Of a stretch of DNA of 52,864 nucleotides, positions 22,183 to 30,616 are shown piece after piece; the stretch's first letter is position 1; each line of letters opens with the position of its first letter. A program made the translations under genes and the position numbers. The notes under the pieces were generated by a model. That model was not told the origin of the DNA, made no database searches, and was given only the letters and a program-made list of their open reading frames with translations. The stretch is from an uncultured Microbacterium sp. (GTDB taxonomy: Bacteria > Actinomycetota > Actinomycetes > Actinomycetales > Microbacteriaceae): NCBI RefSeq assembly GCF_947632095.1, contig NZ_CANROA010000012.1:1-52864 (forward strand), in the 5' to 3' direction.

Positions 22183-22677
22183 GTGACGATCATTCCTCCC
22201 GCCGCTGATGAACCGCGTCGACCCGATGGTCCGCGTGATCCGGGGGATGCGTGGGTCGTCGCCGAGACGGGCGAGAAGTACTGGGGGCGCTTCGGAGCGG
22301 CCGGGCTCCTCGCCGTCGATGCCGAGCGCGGTGTGCTGCTGCAGCTGCGGGTCGGTTGGAGCCACTTCGGCGGCACGTGGGGTCTGCCGGGCGGTGCACT
22401 GCACCAGGATGAGGCGCCGATCGATGGGGCGCTGCGCGAAGCGACGGAGGAGGCGGGTATTCCCGAGGGCGCGGTCGCACCGCGGTTCACGAGCGTTCTG
22501 GATCTGGAGATCTGGTCGTACACGACGGTCGTCGCCGATGTCGTGACGCCGTTCGAGCCCGTCATCAGCGACCCGGAGAGCGTCGCGCTGGAATGGGTGC
22601 CGATCGACGAGGTTGCCGAGCGGTCGTTGCATCCGGGATTCGCGAACGCCTGGCCGGCGTTGCGCGCGCGACTCTGA
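22183..22677 (+). CDS. NUDIX hydrolase
   Basis: The 164-residue enzyme has a canonical NUDIX box: GGALHQDEAPIDGALREATE followed by EAGI. The segment VLLQLRVGWSHFGGTWGLPG before it is typical of general nucleoside-diphosphate-linked hydrolases. The GTG start at 22183 stands in a 46-nt divergent gap shared with the nucleosidase, which implies facing promoters. The substrate cannot be read from the sequence. Confidence 0.85.
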   Translation: MTIIPPAADEPRRPDGPRDPGDAWVVAETGEKYWGRFGAAGLLAVDAERGVLLQLRVGWSHFGGTWGLPGGALHQDEAPIDGALREATEEAGIPEGAVAPRFTSVLDLEIWSYTTVVADVVTPFEPVISDPESVALEWVPIDEVAERSLHPGFANAWPALRARL

Positions 22678-22689
22678 CGCGTTCGGTTC

Positions 22690-23061
22690 TCAGTCCCGTC
22701 CGCGGAGCTTGTCGATGTCGCGGCGTTCGCGTTTCGTCGGGCGTCCGGCGCCGCGGTCGCGCACGCCGAGGGCGGCCATCGGTTCGCGCGGCGGCGTGCG
22801 GTCCTCGTAGGCGACAGCTGCGAGAGGATCCCCGACCCGCTTGGTGAGCGTCTGACGCACGACGAGGTGACGGTCGAAGCCGCTGATGCGGATGCGCAGC
22901 TCATCACCGGGCTTCACCGTCTGCGCGGCCTTCGCCTTGTCGCCGTTGACGCGCACATGTCCGGCGCGGCATGCAGTGGTCGCCGCGGAGCGCGTCTTGT
23001 AGAGGCGGACGGCCCAGAGCCAGCTGTCGACGCGTACCGGTTTGGGCGCGGCATCCGTCAT
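22690..23061 (-). CDS. S4-domain RNA-binding protein, Hsp15 (HslR)-like
   Basis: A 123-residue protein with an S4 domain near the N-terminus (VRVDSWLWAVRLYKTRSAAT, then AGHVRVNGDKAKAAQTVKPG). The basic tail is GRPTKRERRDIDKLRGRD, exactly the pattern of Hsp15, which binds stalled 50S subunits carrying peptidyl-tRNA. A GAGGAGAG ribosome-binding site precedes ATG 23061. The start overlaps the stop of the next upstream gene by 4 nt, so the two are co-translated. Confidence 0.88.
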   Translation of the reverse strand: MTDAAPKPVRVDSWLWAVRLYKTRSAATTACRAGHVRVNGDKAKAAQTVKPGDELRIRISGFDRHLVVRQTLTKRVGDPLAAVAYEDRTPPREPMAALGVRDRGAGRPTKRERRDIDKLRGRD

Positions 23062-23726
23062 TCTTCTCTCCTCGAACGCAGAGTGATGAGGGCACCGGCG
23101 ATGATGAGCCCCTGTCCGAGCGTATACGTGAGCATGACGGCCGGGCTCGTCCAGAACGGCATCGCATCGGGGAGGAAGATCCGGTAGGCGAGGATCGTAT
23201 CGCTCGTGAGGAACAGGATGCCACCGACCGCGACGACCGGGTGGCAACGGGTCGATAGTGCTGCGGTGCCACTGAGAACGAGTCCGTAGACGGCGACGGC
23301 GAAGAACAGGCCACCGGTGTGCGGGCCGAGGACCGCGAGCATCACGGCCCACCAGGCGGCGTAGACGAACGCCCAGCGGGGGAAGCGGCGGATCCGCAGC
23401 ACGCGGAGGAAGACGACCATGTAGGCGATGTGGGCAAGGCCGAAGAACAGGAGCATGAGGGGAAGTTCGGGGCCTGCGGGGAAGAACGCGCCGGCGCCGT
23501 CACCGAGCCAGGAGAGGACGACCGCCGCGAGCAGCAGCGCGATCGCCAGAGGCGGGCGCAGGCGCGCCGAGATGAGGATCGGCAGGGCGAGCAGCGGCAT
23601 GAGCGAGAGCTTCGTGGGGCCGGCGAGGTCGCTGCGGATTGCGAGGGCCGCAACATGCACGATCGAGATCAGGAGGTAGGGGACGAACGCCCAGAGAACG
23701 GGGGAGCGGAGGGACGTCGTCGGCAT
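23058..23726 (-). CDS. YhhN (TMEM86-like) family membrane protein, putative lysoplasmalogenase
   Basis: The 222-residue protein has about eight hydrophobic helices, starting VLWAFVPYLLISIVHVAALA. Conserved YhhN features are LSWLGDGAGAFFP, FFGLAHIAYMVVFL and LFLTSDTILAYRIF, with the polar Asp and His residues placed in membrane helices. YhhN relatives include lysoplasmalogenases, which cleave the vinyl-ether bond of lysoplasmalogens; activity in bacteria like this is an inference. It is the promoter-proximal gene of a two-gene operon with the S4 protein. Confidence 0.82.
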   Translation of the reverse strand: MPTTSLRSPVLWAFVPYLLISIVHVAALAIRSDLAGPTKLSLMPLLALPILISARLRPPLAIALLLAAVVLSWLGDGAGAFFPAGPELPLMLLFFGLAHIAYMVVFLRVLRIRRFPRWAFVYAAWWAVMLAVLGPHTGGLFFAVAVYGLVLSGTAALSTRCHPVVAVGGILFLTSDTILAYRIFLPDAMPFWTSPAVMLTYTLGQGLIIAGALITLRSRREE

Positions 23727-23766
23727 CCCCTCATCGTAGAGGCACGCTGAAACAGCTCTTCGAACC

Positions 23767-23834
23767 CGCGAATCGCCGTGCGACACGGCCGAGCGTCGCT
23801 CAGTTCGCGATTCGCGCCCGGATGCGGCTAATAT
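23767..23834 (+). promoter_or_regulatory. Inverted repeat and -10 box upstream of tRNA-Pro
   Basis: CGCGAATCGC (23767-23776) is the exact inverted copy of GCGATTCGCG (23807-23816), 30 nt apart. A TAATAT -10 hexamer lies at 23829-23834, about 33 nt before the tRNA-like sequence. The right arm overlaps the expected -35 region, so the repeat may hinder or control tRNA transcription, or it may be a chance structure. Confidence 0.45.
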
Positions 23835-23866
23835 AGGGGAGTTGCCTTCGTGAGAACGAAGAACAA

Positions 23867-23937
<71 letters not shown>

Positions 23938-23957
23938 ACAACTGAAAAACAATGCCA

Positions 23958-24034
<77 letters not shown>

Positions 24035-24037
24035 AAG

Positions 24038-24072
24038 AATCGCGGAAACTCAACGGTTTCCGCGATTTTTTT
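24038..24072 (+). terminator. Rho-independent terminator after tRNA-Pro
   Basis: A perfect 12-bp stem (AATCGCGGAAAC at 24038-24049 with its complement at 24056-24067) closes a 6-nt loop and runs into seven consecutive T. It follows the CCA end by 3 nt. Because it lies beyond attL, it came in with the island rather than with the original tRNA gene. Confidence 0.92.
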
Positions 24073-24213
24073 GTAGGTGCGATTTGATCCGGTCATCACA
24101 AACCCATCTTTTTGACACGCCGAGGGGGCATTCGGGCGGCAGTCACCCGGCAGGGCCCCGACCGCCCCGGTTGTGTACGGTCAGCGGCGATGCGCGCCGT
24201 GCACCTGTTCGTT

Positions 24214-24447
24214 ATGGACACCGAAGCGCAACCCACCCCGTGGGGCCTGGAGCCCCTGATCGATGTTGGCGAGCTGGCCACGTATTTGGGCATCCCCGTC
24301 TCGACGATCTACGACTGGCGCACCCGCGGCCTCGGCCCGCCCGCGTACCGCTTCGGCAAACACCTGAAGTTCACCGTTTCCGACGTACGTGTCTGGATCG
24401 AGCAGCAACGCGACGGCGCCAAGGCTTCCCCACTCGACGGGAGGTGA
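24214..24447 (+). CDS. Excisionase, HTH_17/MerR-like (island 1)
   Basis: A 77-residue protein with the excisionase pattern: LIDVGELATYLGIPVSTIYD, WRTRGLGPPAYRFGKH, KFTVSDVRVWIEQQ. Such proteins bend attachment-site DNA and drive integrase toward excision. ATG 24214 gives the standard length, but no clear ribosome-binding site is seen there or at ATG 24190; a TACGGT hexamer at 24176-24181 would fit a leaderless transcript starting near 24190. The integrase starts 4 nt after the stop. Confidence 0.82.
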   Translation: MDTEAQPTPWGLEPLIDVGELATYLGIPVSTIYDWRTRGLGPPAYRFGKHLKFTVSDVRVWIEQQRDGAKASPLDGR

Positions 24448-24451
24448 CCCG

Positions 24452-25633
24452 ATGAGCCGCCCACGCCTCACCATCGGCACGTTCGGCACGATCGGGTTTC
24501 AGACCGCGTCGAACGGTCGCGTGACCGCCCGTGCGAGATATCGCGACTGGGATGGAAAGTCCAGGCTCGTGCAAGCCACCGGTGACACGAAGCGCGCCGC
24601 CGAGCAACGGTTGAAAGTGAAGCTTTCCGAGCGCACGCTCTACCAGCCCGCAGGCATCGGGCTGACTGCCGATAGCCCGTTCCCCGACCTGGTGGCGTAC
24701 TGGCTTGAAGATCTCGATCTTGAGGACCGGCTCTCGACCACCACCCGACAGCTGTACGAACGCAACATGCGCACGCTCGTGATGCCCGTGTTCAAAGACC
24801 TCACGCTGCGTGAGATCGGCGTGGCCCGCTGCGACCACTTCTTGAAGCAGCTGGCGAAGCAAAGCTACAACCGTGCCAAGCAGGCCCGGGTGGCATTGCG
24901 GCTCGCGCTCGGGCTCGCGGTGCGACACGAGGTGCTGCCGCGCAACCCGATGGATCACGTCTCACGGCTCCGGAAACCCCCGACGACACCGAACGCGCTC
25001 ACCCCCGCCGAGGTGAACGCCATCCGCACCGCGATCGCGTTCTGGGAGACCGGGCTCTCACCCACCGGCCCGAAACCGGACGGGCAGCTCGGCGCGATCG
25101 TCGAGGTGATGCTCGGCACGTCGGCTCGCATCGGTGAGGTGCTCGCGATTCGTCGCCGCGATATCGATATCGTGAGCGCCCCGCCGTCGATTCGCATTAG
25201 CGGCACCATCGTTGCGCACCGCGGCGAACCGACCCAGCGACAGGATCACCCGAAGACCGCGAAGTCCAGGCGCACGGTTGCACTCCCCGCGTTCGCTGCT
25301 GAGGCGGTGCGGCTCAGGCTCGCCCGCCGTGGTGACGCCTCGCTTGATGCACTATTGTTCTGCAATCGTGACGGTGGCCCGCTGACGACGAACAACGTGC
25401 GCAGGCAGCTGCGGCACGTGCTCGATCTCGCGGGCATCGAGGGCGTCACGCCGCACATGTTTCGTCGCACGGTTGCCACCGCTATCAGCAACGAGGCTGG
25501 CGTCGACCTCGCCGCCGAACTGCTCGGGCACACGGACCCGGCGATCACGGTGCAGCACTACATCCGCCGCAACGAGATGGTCAACCCGGCGACCGCCGAG
25601 ATGCTCGACCGCGCTTTCGGGAAGAAAGCGTAG
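24452..25633 (+). CDS. Tyrosine integrase (island 1)
   Basis: The 393-residue recombinase has an N-terminal arm-binding segment (ARARYRDWDGKSRLVQATGD), a core-binding domain (FPDLVAYWLEDLDLEDRLST) and the catalytic domain. Catalytic residues are the Arg of GTSARIGEVLAIRRRD, the Lys in HPKTAKSRRTVALP, HMFRRTVATAIS (His-x-x-Arg), the second His of LLGHTDPAITVQ and the Tyr of HYIRRNE. All are intact. ATG 24452 follows GGGAGG with 7-nt spacing. Its position beside attL identifies tRNA-Pro as its target. Confidence 0.92.
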   Translation: MSRPRLTIGTFGTIGFQTASNGRVTARARYRDWDGKSRLVQATGDTKRAAEQRLKVKLSERTLYQPAGIGLTADSPFPDLVAYWLEDLDLEDRLSTTTRQLYERNMRTLVMPVFKDLTLREIGVARCDHFLKQLAKQSYNRAKQARVALRLALGLAVRHEVLPRNPMDHVSRLRKPPTTPNALTPAEVNAIRTAIAFWETGLSPTGPKPDGQLGAIVEVMLGTSARIGEVLAIRRRDIDIVSAPPSIRISGTIVAHRGEPTQRQDHPKTAKSRRTVALPAFAAEAVRLRLARRGDASLDALLFCNRDGGPLTTNNVRRQLRHVLDLAGIEGVTPHMFRRTVATAISNEAGVDLAAELLGHTDPAITVQHYIRRNEMVNPATAEMLDRAFGKKA

Positions 25634-25723
25634 ACATTCGCGGATGCTCGGCGTACCGTTGCAGCATGTCCGCCGACCTCGGGTCAACCACTCGCGACGT
25701 GACAGAATCGGACTAGAGGTAGC

Positions 25724-25797
25724 GTGACGGCCCCGCAAATTTTGCGGCACCGTCACCTGATCCGCGGAATTTCAGGTCCCGCCGATTCGGCGGGACC
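25724..25797. repeat. Three consecutive palindromes downstream of integrase
   Basis: First, a 33-nt structure centred on 25740: GTGACGG and CCGCAAA arms paired with TTTGCGG and CCGTCAC, two mismatches each side. Second, TCCGCGGA at 25761-25768. Third, a perfect 23-nt palindrome, GGTCCCGCCGA (25775-25785) with its complement (25787-25797) around one base. Tiny central loops make these cruciform-like or hairpin-forming, so terminator, insertion-sequence remnant or recombination site are all possible. Confidence 0.7.
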
Positions 25798-26290
25798 GTT
25801 GAACCCGTGAAGTAGCGCTTCATGCGGATTTTGGGATGGCGGTTGGGGTTGAGGTTGGGCGTCACACCCGCATGCCTGCTCCTCCAGCTCAAAACTACTT
25901 CGAACGCGCAAGAGTTCGACCTGGGCATGACAGTCTCCTCCCGCCAGTGTGCATACATAAAAATAGGTGCACATCGTCTCCCAAGGTGCCAGTCAAGCGC
26001 CGATATATACACACATGACCTTTCCGCTGCCACGCCTCTGGCAGATCGAGGAAATCGTAAATCATCGAGTTCTTTGTGGACCGCTCATCCATGATCTGCC
26101 AGACGCGTGGGGCTACAGACGAAGGTCTGGTCTATGCCTACGACCGGCGTGATCGATCAAGTCCAGGCGACAGGAATCTCTACGGCATACCTTGGTTCAG
26201 TGCGCAGGGTCAGCGCCGTGGGTGCCGACCTCGGACAGCTGCTCGCTCCGTCCTTTGGCACATGCCACGCAGAAGCCACGCTCCCGTTGA
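25798..26290. other. About 490 bp without a supported gene
   Basis: Short ORFs exist on both strands, but none shows a recognisable domain, a good ribosome-binding site or the codon bias of the neighbours. The stretch is more A/T-rich than the core. It separates the integration module from the copper operon and probably holds the copper promoter at its right edge. Confidence 0.5.
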
Positions 26291-26307
26291 ATACCCCGGG
26301 GAGGTAT
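26291..26307. promoter_or_regulatory. CsoR-type copper operator-like sequence
   Basis: ATACCCCGGGGAGGTAT has ATACC and GGTAT arms around a G/C core, like operators of the copper repressor CsoR. It lies 68 bp before the first gene of the copper operon. The core is not a perfect palindrome, and no csoR gene is in this window, so a chromosomal CsoR would have to act in trans. TTGAAT (26287-26292) overlapping its left arm could be a -35, but no -10 at normal spacing is convincing. Confidence 0.5.
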
Positions 26308-26374
26308 CATGCGGAATGATATTGAATAGAATGGGTGAGGCAATTTGAGTCTTACCGGCCCGGGAGGTGGAGGT

Positions 26375-26857
26375 ATGTCGATAACGAATACCGCCCCTTC
26401 GCGTCCGGTCCGCCCGCACCCACCCCGGTTCCTCGTTGCGCTATTCGCACTCGGTGCTCTCCTCCTGTGCGCCGTACTCATGCACGCCTTCGGGCATGGT
26501 GGGAGCCACGAGGCCGCACCTGCAACGGCGTCGGTAATGAACGCTGAAGCCGCGCCTGGAAGCGCCCCGACGGCGGTCACCTCCGGGCATGGCGAGCACC
26601 CAACGGCCGCGCACGCAGATGGACTTGCGGATTCCGGTGTCGCCTGCCGAGCGAGCTGCGGCGAACATGACATGGTCCAGGTCATCTGCATGCTCGTGTT
26701 CCTGACCGCAGGTGTGTTCTTCCTCTTCGTTCTTGCCCGGCGATTGGCCACCGATCACTGGTTCGGTGCGCGCGCATTGAAGATCGCAGTGCATGTCCGC
26801 GGTGCGCCTCGTCCGATGACGCCGTCGCCGCAAGAACTCTCCATCAGTCGAACTTGA
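26375..26857 (+). CDS. Small His/Cys-containing membrane protein, DUF6153-like
   Basis: A 160-residue protein with two membrane helices (FLVALFALGALLLCAVLMHA and VICMLVFLTAGVFFLFVLA). The loop between them holds His-rich pieces (HAFGHGGSHE, GHGEHPTAAHAD) and Cys residues (CRASCGEHDM). This layout resembles the DUF6153 family, small actinobacterial proteins found beside copper genes. The potential metal ligands and the context support copper handling, but the biochemical role is unknown. ATG 26375 follows GGTGGAGGT; the earlier TTG at 26345 is less likely. Confidence 0.65.
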   Translation: MSITNTAPSRPVRPHPPRFLVALFALGALLLCAVLMHAFGHGGSHEAAPATASVMNAEAAPGSAPTAVTSGHGEHPTAAHADGLADSGVACRASCGEHDMVQVICMLVFLTAGVFFLFVLARRLATDHWFGARALKIAVHVRGAPRPMTPSPQELSISRT

Positions 26858-26935
26858 TCGGTCTACCGGGGCCGCGCCACGTGCGCATGGCCTCGCTTTG
26901 CCGATCCCAAATTCTTCGACGTATTGGAATAACTC

Positions 26936-27532
26936 ATGAAACTCCGAGCCTTATTTATTGTCCCGGGCATCCTCGCCGCCGGACTGGTCCTTGCCGGTTG
27001 CACGACTGGCCCAGCGGAACCCGCACCTGCTACTTCGACAGCGCCATCATCAGTGGCGGAGGACTTCAACTCTGCTGACGTGATGTTCGCGCAGATGATG
27101 GTGCCTCACCATGTGCAAGCCGTCGAGATGTCCGACCTGATTCTCGCGAAGGATGACATCGACCCTCGCGTTGTCACCCTCGCCGAAGAAATCAAAGCCG
27201 CACAACAGCCTGAGATCGACACGCTCAACACCATGCTCGAAACCTGGGGCATGCCACAGGCCGCAACCGATGGCATGAGCATGGGCCACGGCAGCCACAT
27301 GGACGGCATGATGACCGAGGAAGACATGCAGGCACTCGAAGCCGCAACTGGACCCGACGCGAGCCGACTGTTCCTGGAGCAGATGATCGTGCATCACGAG
27401 GGCGCCGTGGAGATGGCGCAAGCTCAGGTCGATTCCGGGGTGAATCCGGATGCCGTCGCGATGGCACAGGCGATCATCGACACCCAGAACAGTGAGATCG
27501 AGACCATGCGCGACATCTTGCTGCGCCTCTAA
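26936..27532 (+). CDS. DUF305 domain lipoprotein, copper-associated
   Basis: The 198-residue protein begins with a lipoprotein signal (lipobox LAGC, Cys22). It has two DUF305 halves, each with a His-His motif: QMMVPHHVQAVEMS and QMIVHHEGAVEMAQ. Between them is a Met/His-rich stretch (DGMSMGHGSHMDGMM) suited to binding Cu(I). DUF305 proteins are ferritin-like four-helix folds often linked to copper resistance. It would be anchored on the outer face of the membrane. A perfect hairpin follows the stop. Confidence 0.87.
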   Translation: MKLRALFIVPGILAAGLVLAGCTTGPAEPAPATSTAPSSVAEDFNSADVMFAQMMVPHHVQAVEMSDLILAKDDIDPRVVTLAEEIKAAQQPEIDTLNTMLETWGMPQAATDGMSMGHGSHMDGMMTEEDMQALEAATGPDASRLFLEQMIVHHEGAVEMAQAQVDSGVNPDAVAMAQAIIDTQNSEIETMRDILLRL

Positions 27533-27544
27533 CCACCCATCCCC

Positions 27545-27582
27545 CTGGGGTCGGCGCGAAACTACTTGCGCGCCGACCCCAG
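27545..27582 (+). terminator. Stem-loop after DUF305 gene
   Basis: A perfect 14-bp G/C-rich stem (27545-27558 with 27569-27582) closes a 10-nt loop. No T-tract follows, so it may terminate partially, stabilise the upstream mRNA, or reduce expression of cueP and the ATPase relative to DUF305. Confidence 0.7.
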
Positions 27583-27663
27583 CAACACCAACACACAGCA
27601 CCGGTTGCGCACCCTTGGCTACCCAGGGCCACAGCCGGGCCTCGACTGAAAGACGACGACGCT

Positions 27664-28242
27664 ATGAAGCGATTCACAACCCTTGCCGCGGCAGCTGCGG
27701 CAATCCTCTCCCTTACGCTGGCTGGGTGCTCCGCCCCGGATGCTGCGGTGCCCAACACACCCAGTGCCGACCTGCTCGCCTTTCACAACCTGACCGACAT
27801 GTCGGCGAGGGAGATCGTCGACACGCTCGACCGGATGAACGTGAGCGACCGGCCTACCGACTTGATCGCATCCGTACAGCCCGATGCCCTCGTCCTGACC
27901 GACAACGTCACCGAAGTCTCCTTGGACATGCCGGATGACGTGACCTATGTCTCGGTTGCCCCCTTCGTTTCGCAAACACACGAGTGCTTTTACCACAGCC
28001 TCACGACCTGCCGAGGAGAACTCTCTGCGCAGCAAATCGAGGTGCGGTTCATCGACGATGCGACCGGTGACGTGATTCTCGAAGAAACCACGACCACGTT
28101 CGACAACGGGTTCGCTGGGTTCTGGCTCCCCCGCAACCTGAGCGGGACGATCGAGGTGACGTACGACGGGAAGACCGGCGAAACCCCGTTCTCGACCGCG
28201 AACGACGCGGCGACCTGCATCACCACGCTCCAACTCACGTGA
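27664..28242 (+). CDS. cueP: CueP family copper-binding lipoprotein
   Basis: A 192-residue lipoprotein (lipobox LAGC, Cys22) with the CueP signature CFYHSLTTCRGEL near residue 105, whose Cys and His ligands bind copper. CueP in Salmonella is a periplasmic copper store or reductase that supplies superoxide dismutase. The remaining CueP body is recognisable (LLAFHNLTDMSAREIVDTLD; GFAGFWLPRNLSGTIEVTYD). A C-terminal Cys in TCITTLQL could pair with the others. It sits between the DUF305 lipoprotein and the copper ATPase, so all three act on copper at the cell surface. Confidence 0.87.
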   Translation: MKRFTTLAAAAAAILSLTLAGCSAPDAAVPNTPSADLLAFHNLTDMSAREIVDTLDRMNVSDRPTDLIASVQPDALVLTDNVTEVSLDMPDDVTYVSVAPFVSQTHECFYHSLTTCRGELSAQQIEVRFIDDATGDVILEETTTTFDNGFAGFWLPRNLSGTIEVTYDGKTGETPFSTANDAATCITTLQLT

Positions 28243-28335
28243 TTTTCGGGAGCCGCCCGATGAGACACGGCGACTCCCACCCGACAACAGCGGGGCATCG
28301 AGCCCGATGCACCCGCCGATAGAAAGGACTTCACC

Positions 28336-30615
28336 ATGCATCGAGATCCAGCCCATGAGCACCACGACCACTCGGGAGGTCACGGCGATCACCCGCCGGA
28401 GGCGCTAACTAGGGACAACGCATCCGGCCACCACAACCATCATCAGGCACAGGCGCATCCTGATCACCACGCGCACGCTGAAACCGCTACCGACGCGCGT
28501 CTGGATCAGCCTGCCGCCCACGACGCTCATGCGGGCCATGCCCACGGGGCAGCGAACCACGACGCCCACGCGGATCATGACACGGGTGCGCATGCCGGAC
28601 ACAGCGTCGCGATGTTCCGCAACCGGTTCTGGGTGACGCTTGTGCTGTCGATTCCGGTGGTCATCTTTAGTCCGATGGTCGCGATGATTTTCGGCTACCA
28701 CATACCTGAAACCGGCTGGACGACATGGATCGCCCCGGTCCTTGGCACGGTTATCTTCTTCTACGGCGGCATGCCGTTCTTGAAGGGCGCGCTCCGGGAG
28801 ATCCGGCTTCGGCAACCAGGCATGATGCTGCTGATCGCGATGGCCATCACCGTCGCGTTCCTCGCGTCCTGGGCCACGTCGCTGGGCGCTGGGCTTGACC
28901 TCGACTTCTGGTGGGAACTCGCCTTGCTCGTGGTCATCATGCTCCTCGGGCACTGGCTGGAAATGCGCGCGCTCGGTGGGGCATCAAGCGCTCTTGATGC
29001 CCTTGCTGCATTGCTGCCCGATACCGCCGAGCTGGTCCGCGAAGACGGAACCGTGGAGCAAGTGCCGAGCACCGATGTCGCAACGGGTGACCTCGTCCTC
29101 GTGCGAGCCGGAGGGCGCGTGCCAGCCGACGGCACTGTAGAAACAGGGTTCGCCGACATGGATGAGTCCATGGTCACCGGTGAATCAACGACCGTTACCC
29201 GCACCGCTGGAGACGCGGTCACAGCGGGCACCATCGCCACTGACTCCGCAATCCAGGTTCGTGTGACCGCCGTTGGCGAGAACACCGCGCTGGCTGGCAT
29301 TCGTCGACTGGTTGCTGATGCGCAAGCATCGTCCACCCGTGCGCAGGCACTCGCCGACCGTGCAGCGGCCTTGCTGTTCTACTTCGCAGTCACCGCGGCC
29401 ATCATCACGGTGATCGTGTGGCTCATTGTCGGTAGCCCCGCCGATGCCATCACCCGCGCCGTGACGGTGCTGATCATCGCGTGCCCGCATGCTCTGGGTC
29501 TTGCCATCCCGCTCGTGATCTCCATCGCAACCGAGCGCGCCGCTCGCGCTGGCGTTCTCGTCAAGGACCGTCTGGCGCTTGAGCGCATGCGTAGCGTCGA
29601 CGTCGTCATGTTCGACAAGACCGGAACCCTCACCGAAGGTCGCCACGCGGTCACGGCGGCAACCATCGTCCCGGGCGCCGACCCGGAGCGCGCGTTCCTG
29701 CTGGCTGCCGCCGCAGAATCCCCCAGCGAGCACCCGGTCGCCCGCGCCATCGGCGCATGGGCGCAGGAACACGCTGCCGGATCGGCAATGCCATCGGTGG
29801 ACGCGTTCCGTTCCGAGCCGGGCGTAGGAGTCACAGCATCAGTGGATGGCGTCGAAGTGCGGGTCGGTGGACCGCGCCTGCTCGATTCACTTGGTCTGTC
29901 CATCCCCGAGGGCATTCAAGCGAAGGTCTCCGAATGGGAGTCCCTTGGATCGAGCGTCCTCTTCGCGGTTATCGACGGTCGCATCGAAGGTGCATTCGCC
30001 CTGCAAGATGTGATTCGTCCCGAGTCTCGGGCTGCCATCGATGAACTGCATCGACGCGGTATCCGCGTGGGCATGATCACCGGCGACGCCCAGCAGGTGG
30101 CGGATGCGGTTGCAGCTGACCTCGGCATCGATGAGGTCTTCGCTGGGGTTCTGCCCGGTGACAAGTCGGACAAAGTTGCCGAGTTGCAGGACCGCGGTTA
30201 CAAGGTCGCGATGGTTGGCGACGGCGTGAATGACGCACCTGCTCTTGCCCGCGCGGATGTGGGTGTCGCGATCGGTGCGGGTACCGACGTCGCGATCGAG
30301 TCGGCAGGCATCGTTCTGGTATCGAGCGATCCGCGCGCCGTGTTGAGTGCGATCGAGCTTTCACACGCCTCCTACCGGAAGATGGTGCAGAACCTGGTGT
30401 GGGCAACCGCCTACAACGTGATCTCTGTGCCGCTGGCCGCGGGTGTGCTCGCGCCGATCGGATTCACACTCCCACCGGCCGCAGCCGCCGTGCTGATGTC
30501 GCTCTCCACGATCATCGTCGCTCTGAACGCTCAACTGCTCCGTCGTCATGAGCTGGACCCAGAGAAGCTGGCACCACTCCAACCGACGAAACGCGAATCC
30601 GCCCTGACCCATTGA
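28336..30615 (+). CDS. copB: Copper-exporting P1B-type ATPase, CopB-like (CPH motif)
   Basis: The 759-residue pump begins with ~95 residues very rich in His (HEHHDHSGGHGDH) in place of CxxC metal-binding domains. The membrane metal site is ACPHALGLAIPLV near residue 383, Cys-Pro-His rather than Cys-Pro-Cys. The phosphorylation motif is FDKTGTLTEG near residue 425; GDGVNDAPALARADVGVAIG is intact. Late helices TAYNVISVPLAAG and MSLSTIIVALNAQLLRR fit subclass P1B-3, associated with Cu(II)/Ag(I) export. GAAAGGA precedes the ATG at normal spacing. Confidence 0.9.
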   Translation: MHRDPAHEHHDHSGGHGDHPPEALTRDNASGHHNHHQAQAHPDHHAHAETATDARLDQPAAHDAHAGHAHGAANHDAHADHDTGAHAGHSVAMFRNRFWVTLVLSIPVVIFSPMVAMIFGYHIPETGWTTWIAPVLGTVIFFYGGMPFLKGALREIRLRQPGMMLLIAMAITVAFLASWATSLGAGLDLDFWWELALLVVIMLLGHWLEMRALGGASSALDALAALLPDTAELVREDGTVEQVPSTDVATGDLVLVRAGGRVPADGTVETGFADMDESMVTGESTTVTRTAGDAVTAGTIATDSAIQVRVTAVGENTALAGIRRLVADAQASSTRAQALADRAAALLFYFAVTAAIITVIVWLIVGSPADAITRAVTVLIIACPHALGLAIPLVISIATERAARAGVLVKDRLALERMRSVDVVMFDKTGTLTEGRHAVTAATIVPGADPERAFLLAAAAESPSEHPVARAIGAWAQEHAAGSAMPSVDAFRSEPGVGVTASVDGVEVRVGGPRLLDSLGLSIPEGIQAKVSEWESLGSSVLFAVIDGRIEGAFALQDVIRPESRAAIDELHRRGIRVGMITGDAQQVADAVAADLGIDEVFAGVLPGDKSDKVAELQDRGYKVAMVGDGVNDAPALARADVGVAIGAGTDVAIESAGIVLVSSDPRAVLSAIELSHASYRKMVQNLVWATAYNVISVPLAAGVLAPIGFTLPPAAAAVLMSLSTIIVALNAQLLRRHELDPEKLAPLQPTKRESALTH

Positions 30616-30616
30616 G

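Noticed and set aside
25713..26033. Minus-strand 106-residue ORF over the palindromes
   Set aside because: Its C-terminus is just the palindromes read in one frame, and the rest shows no domain or ribosome-binding site.
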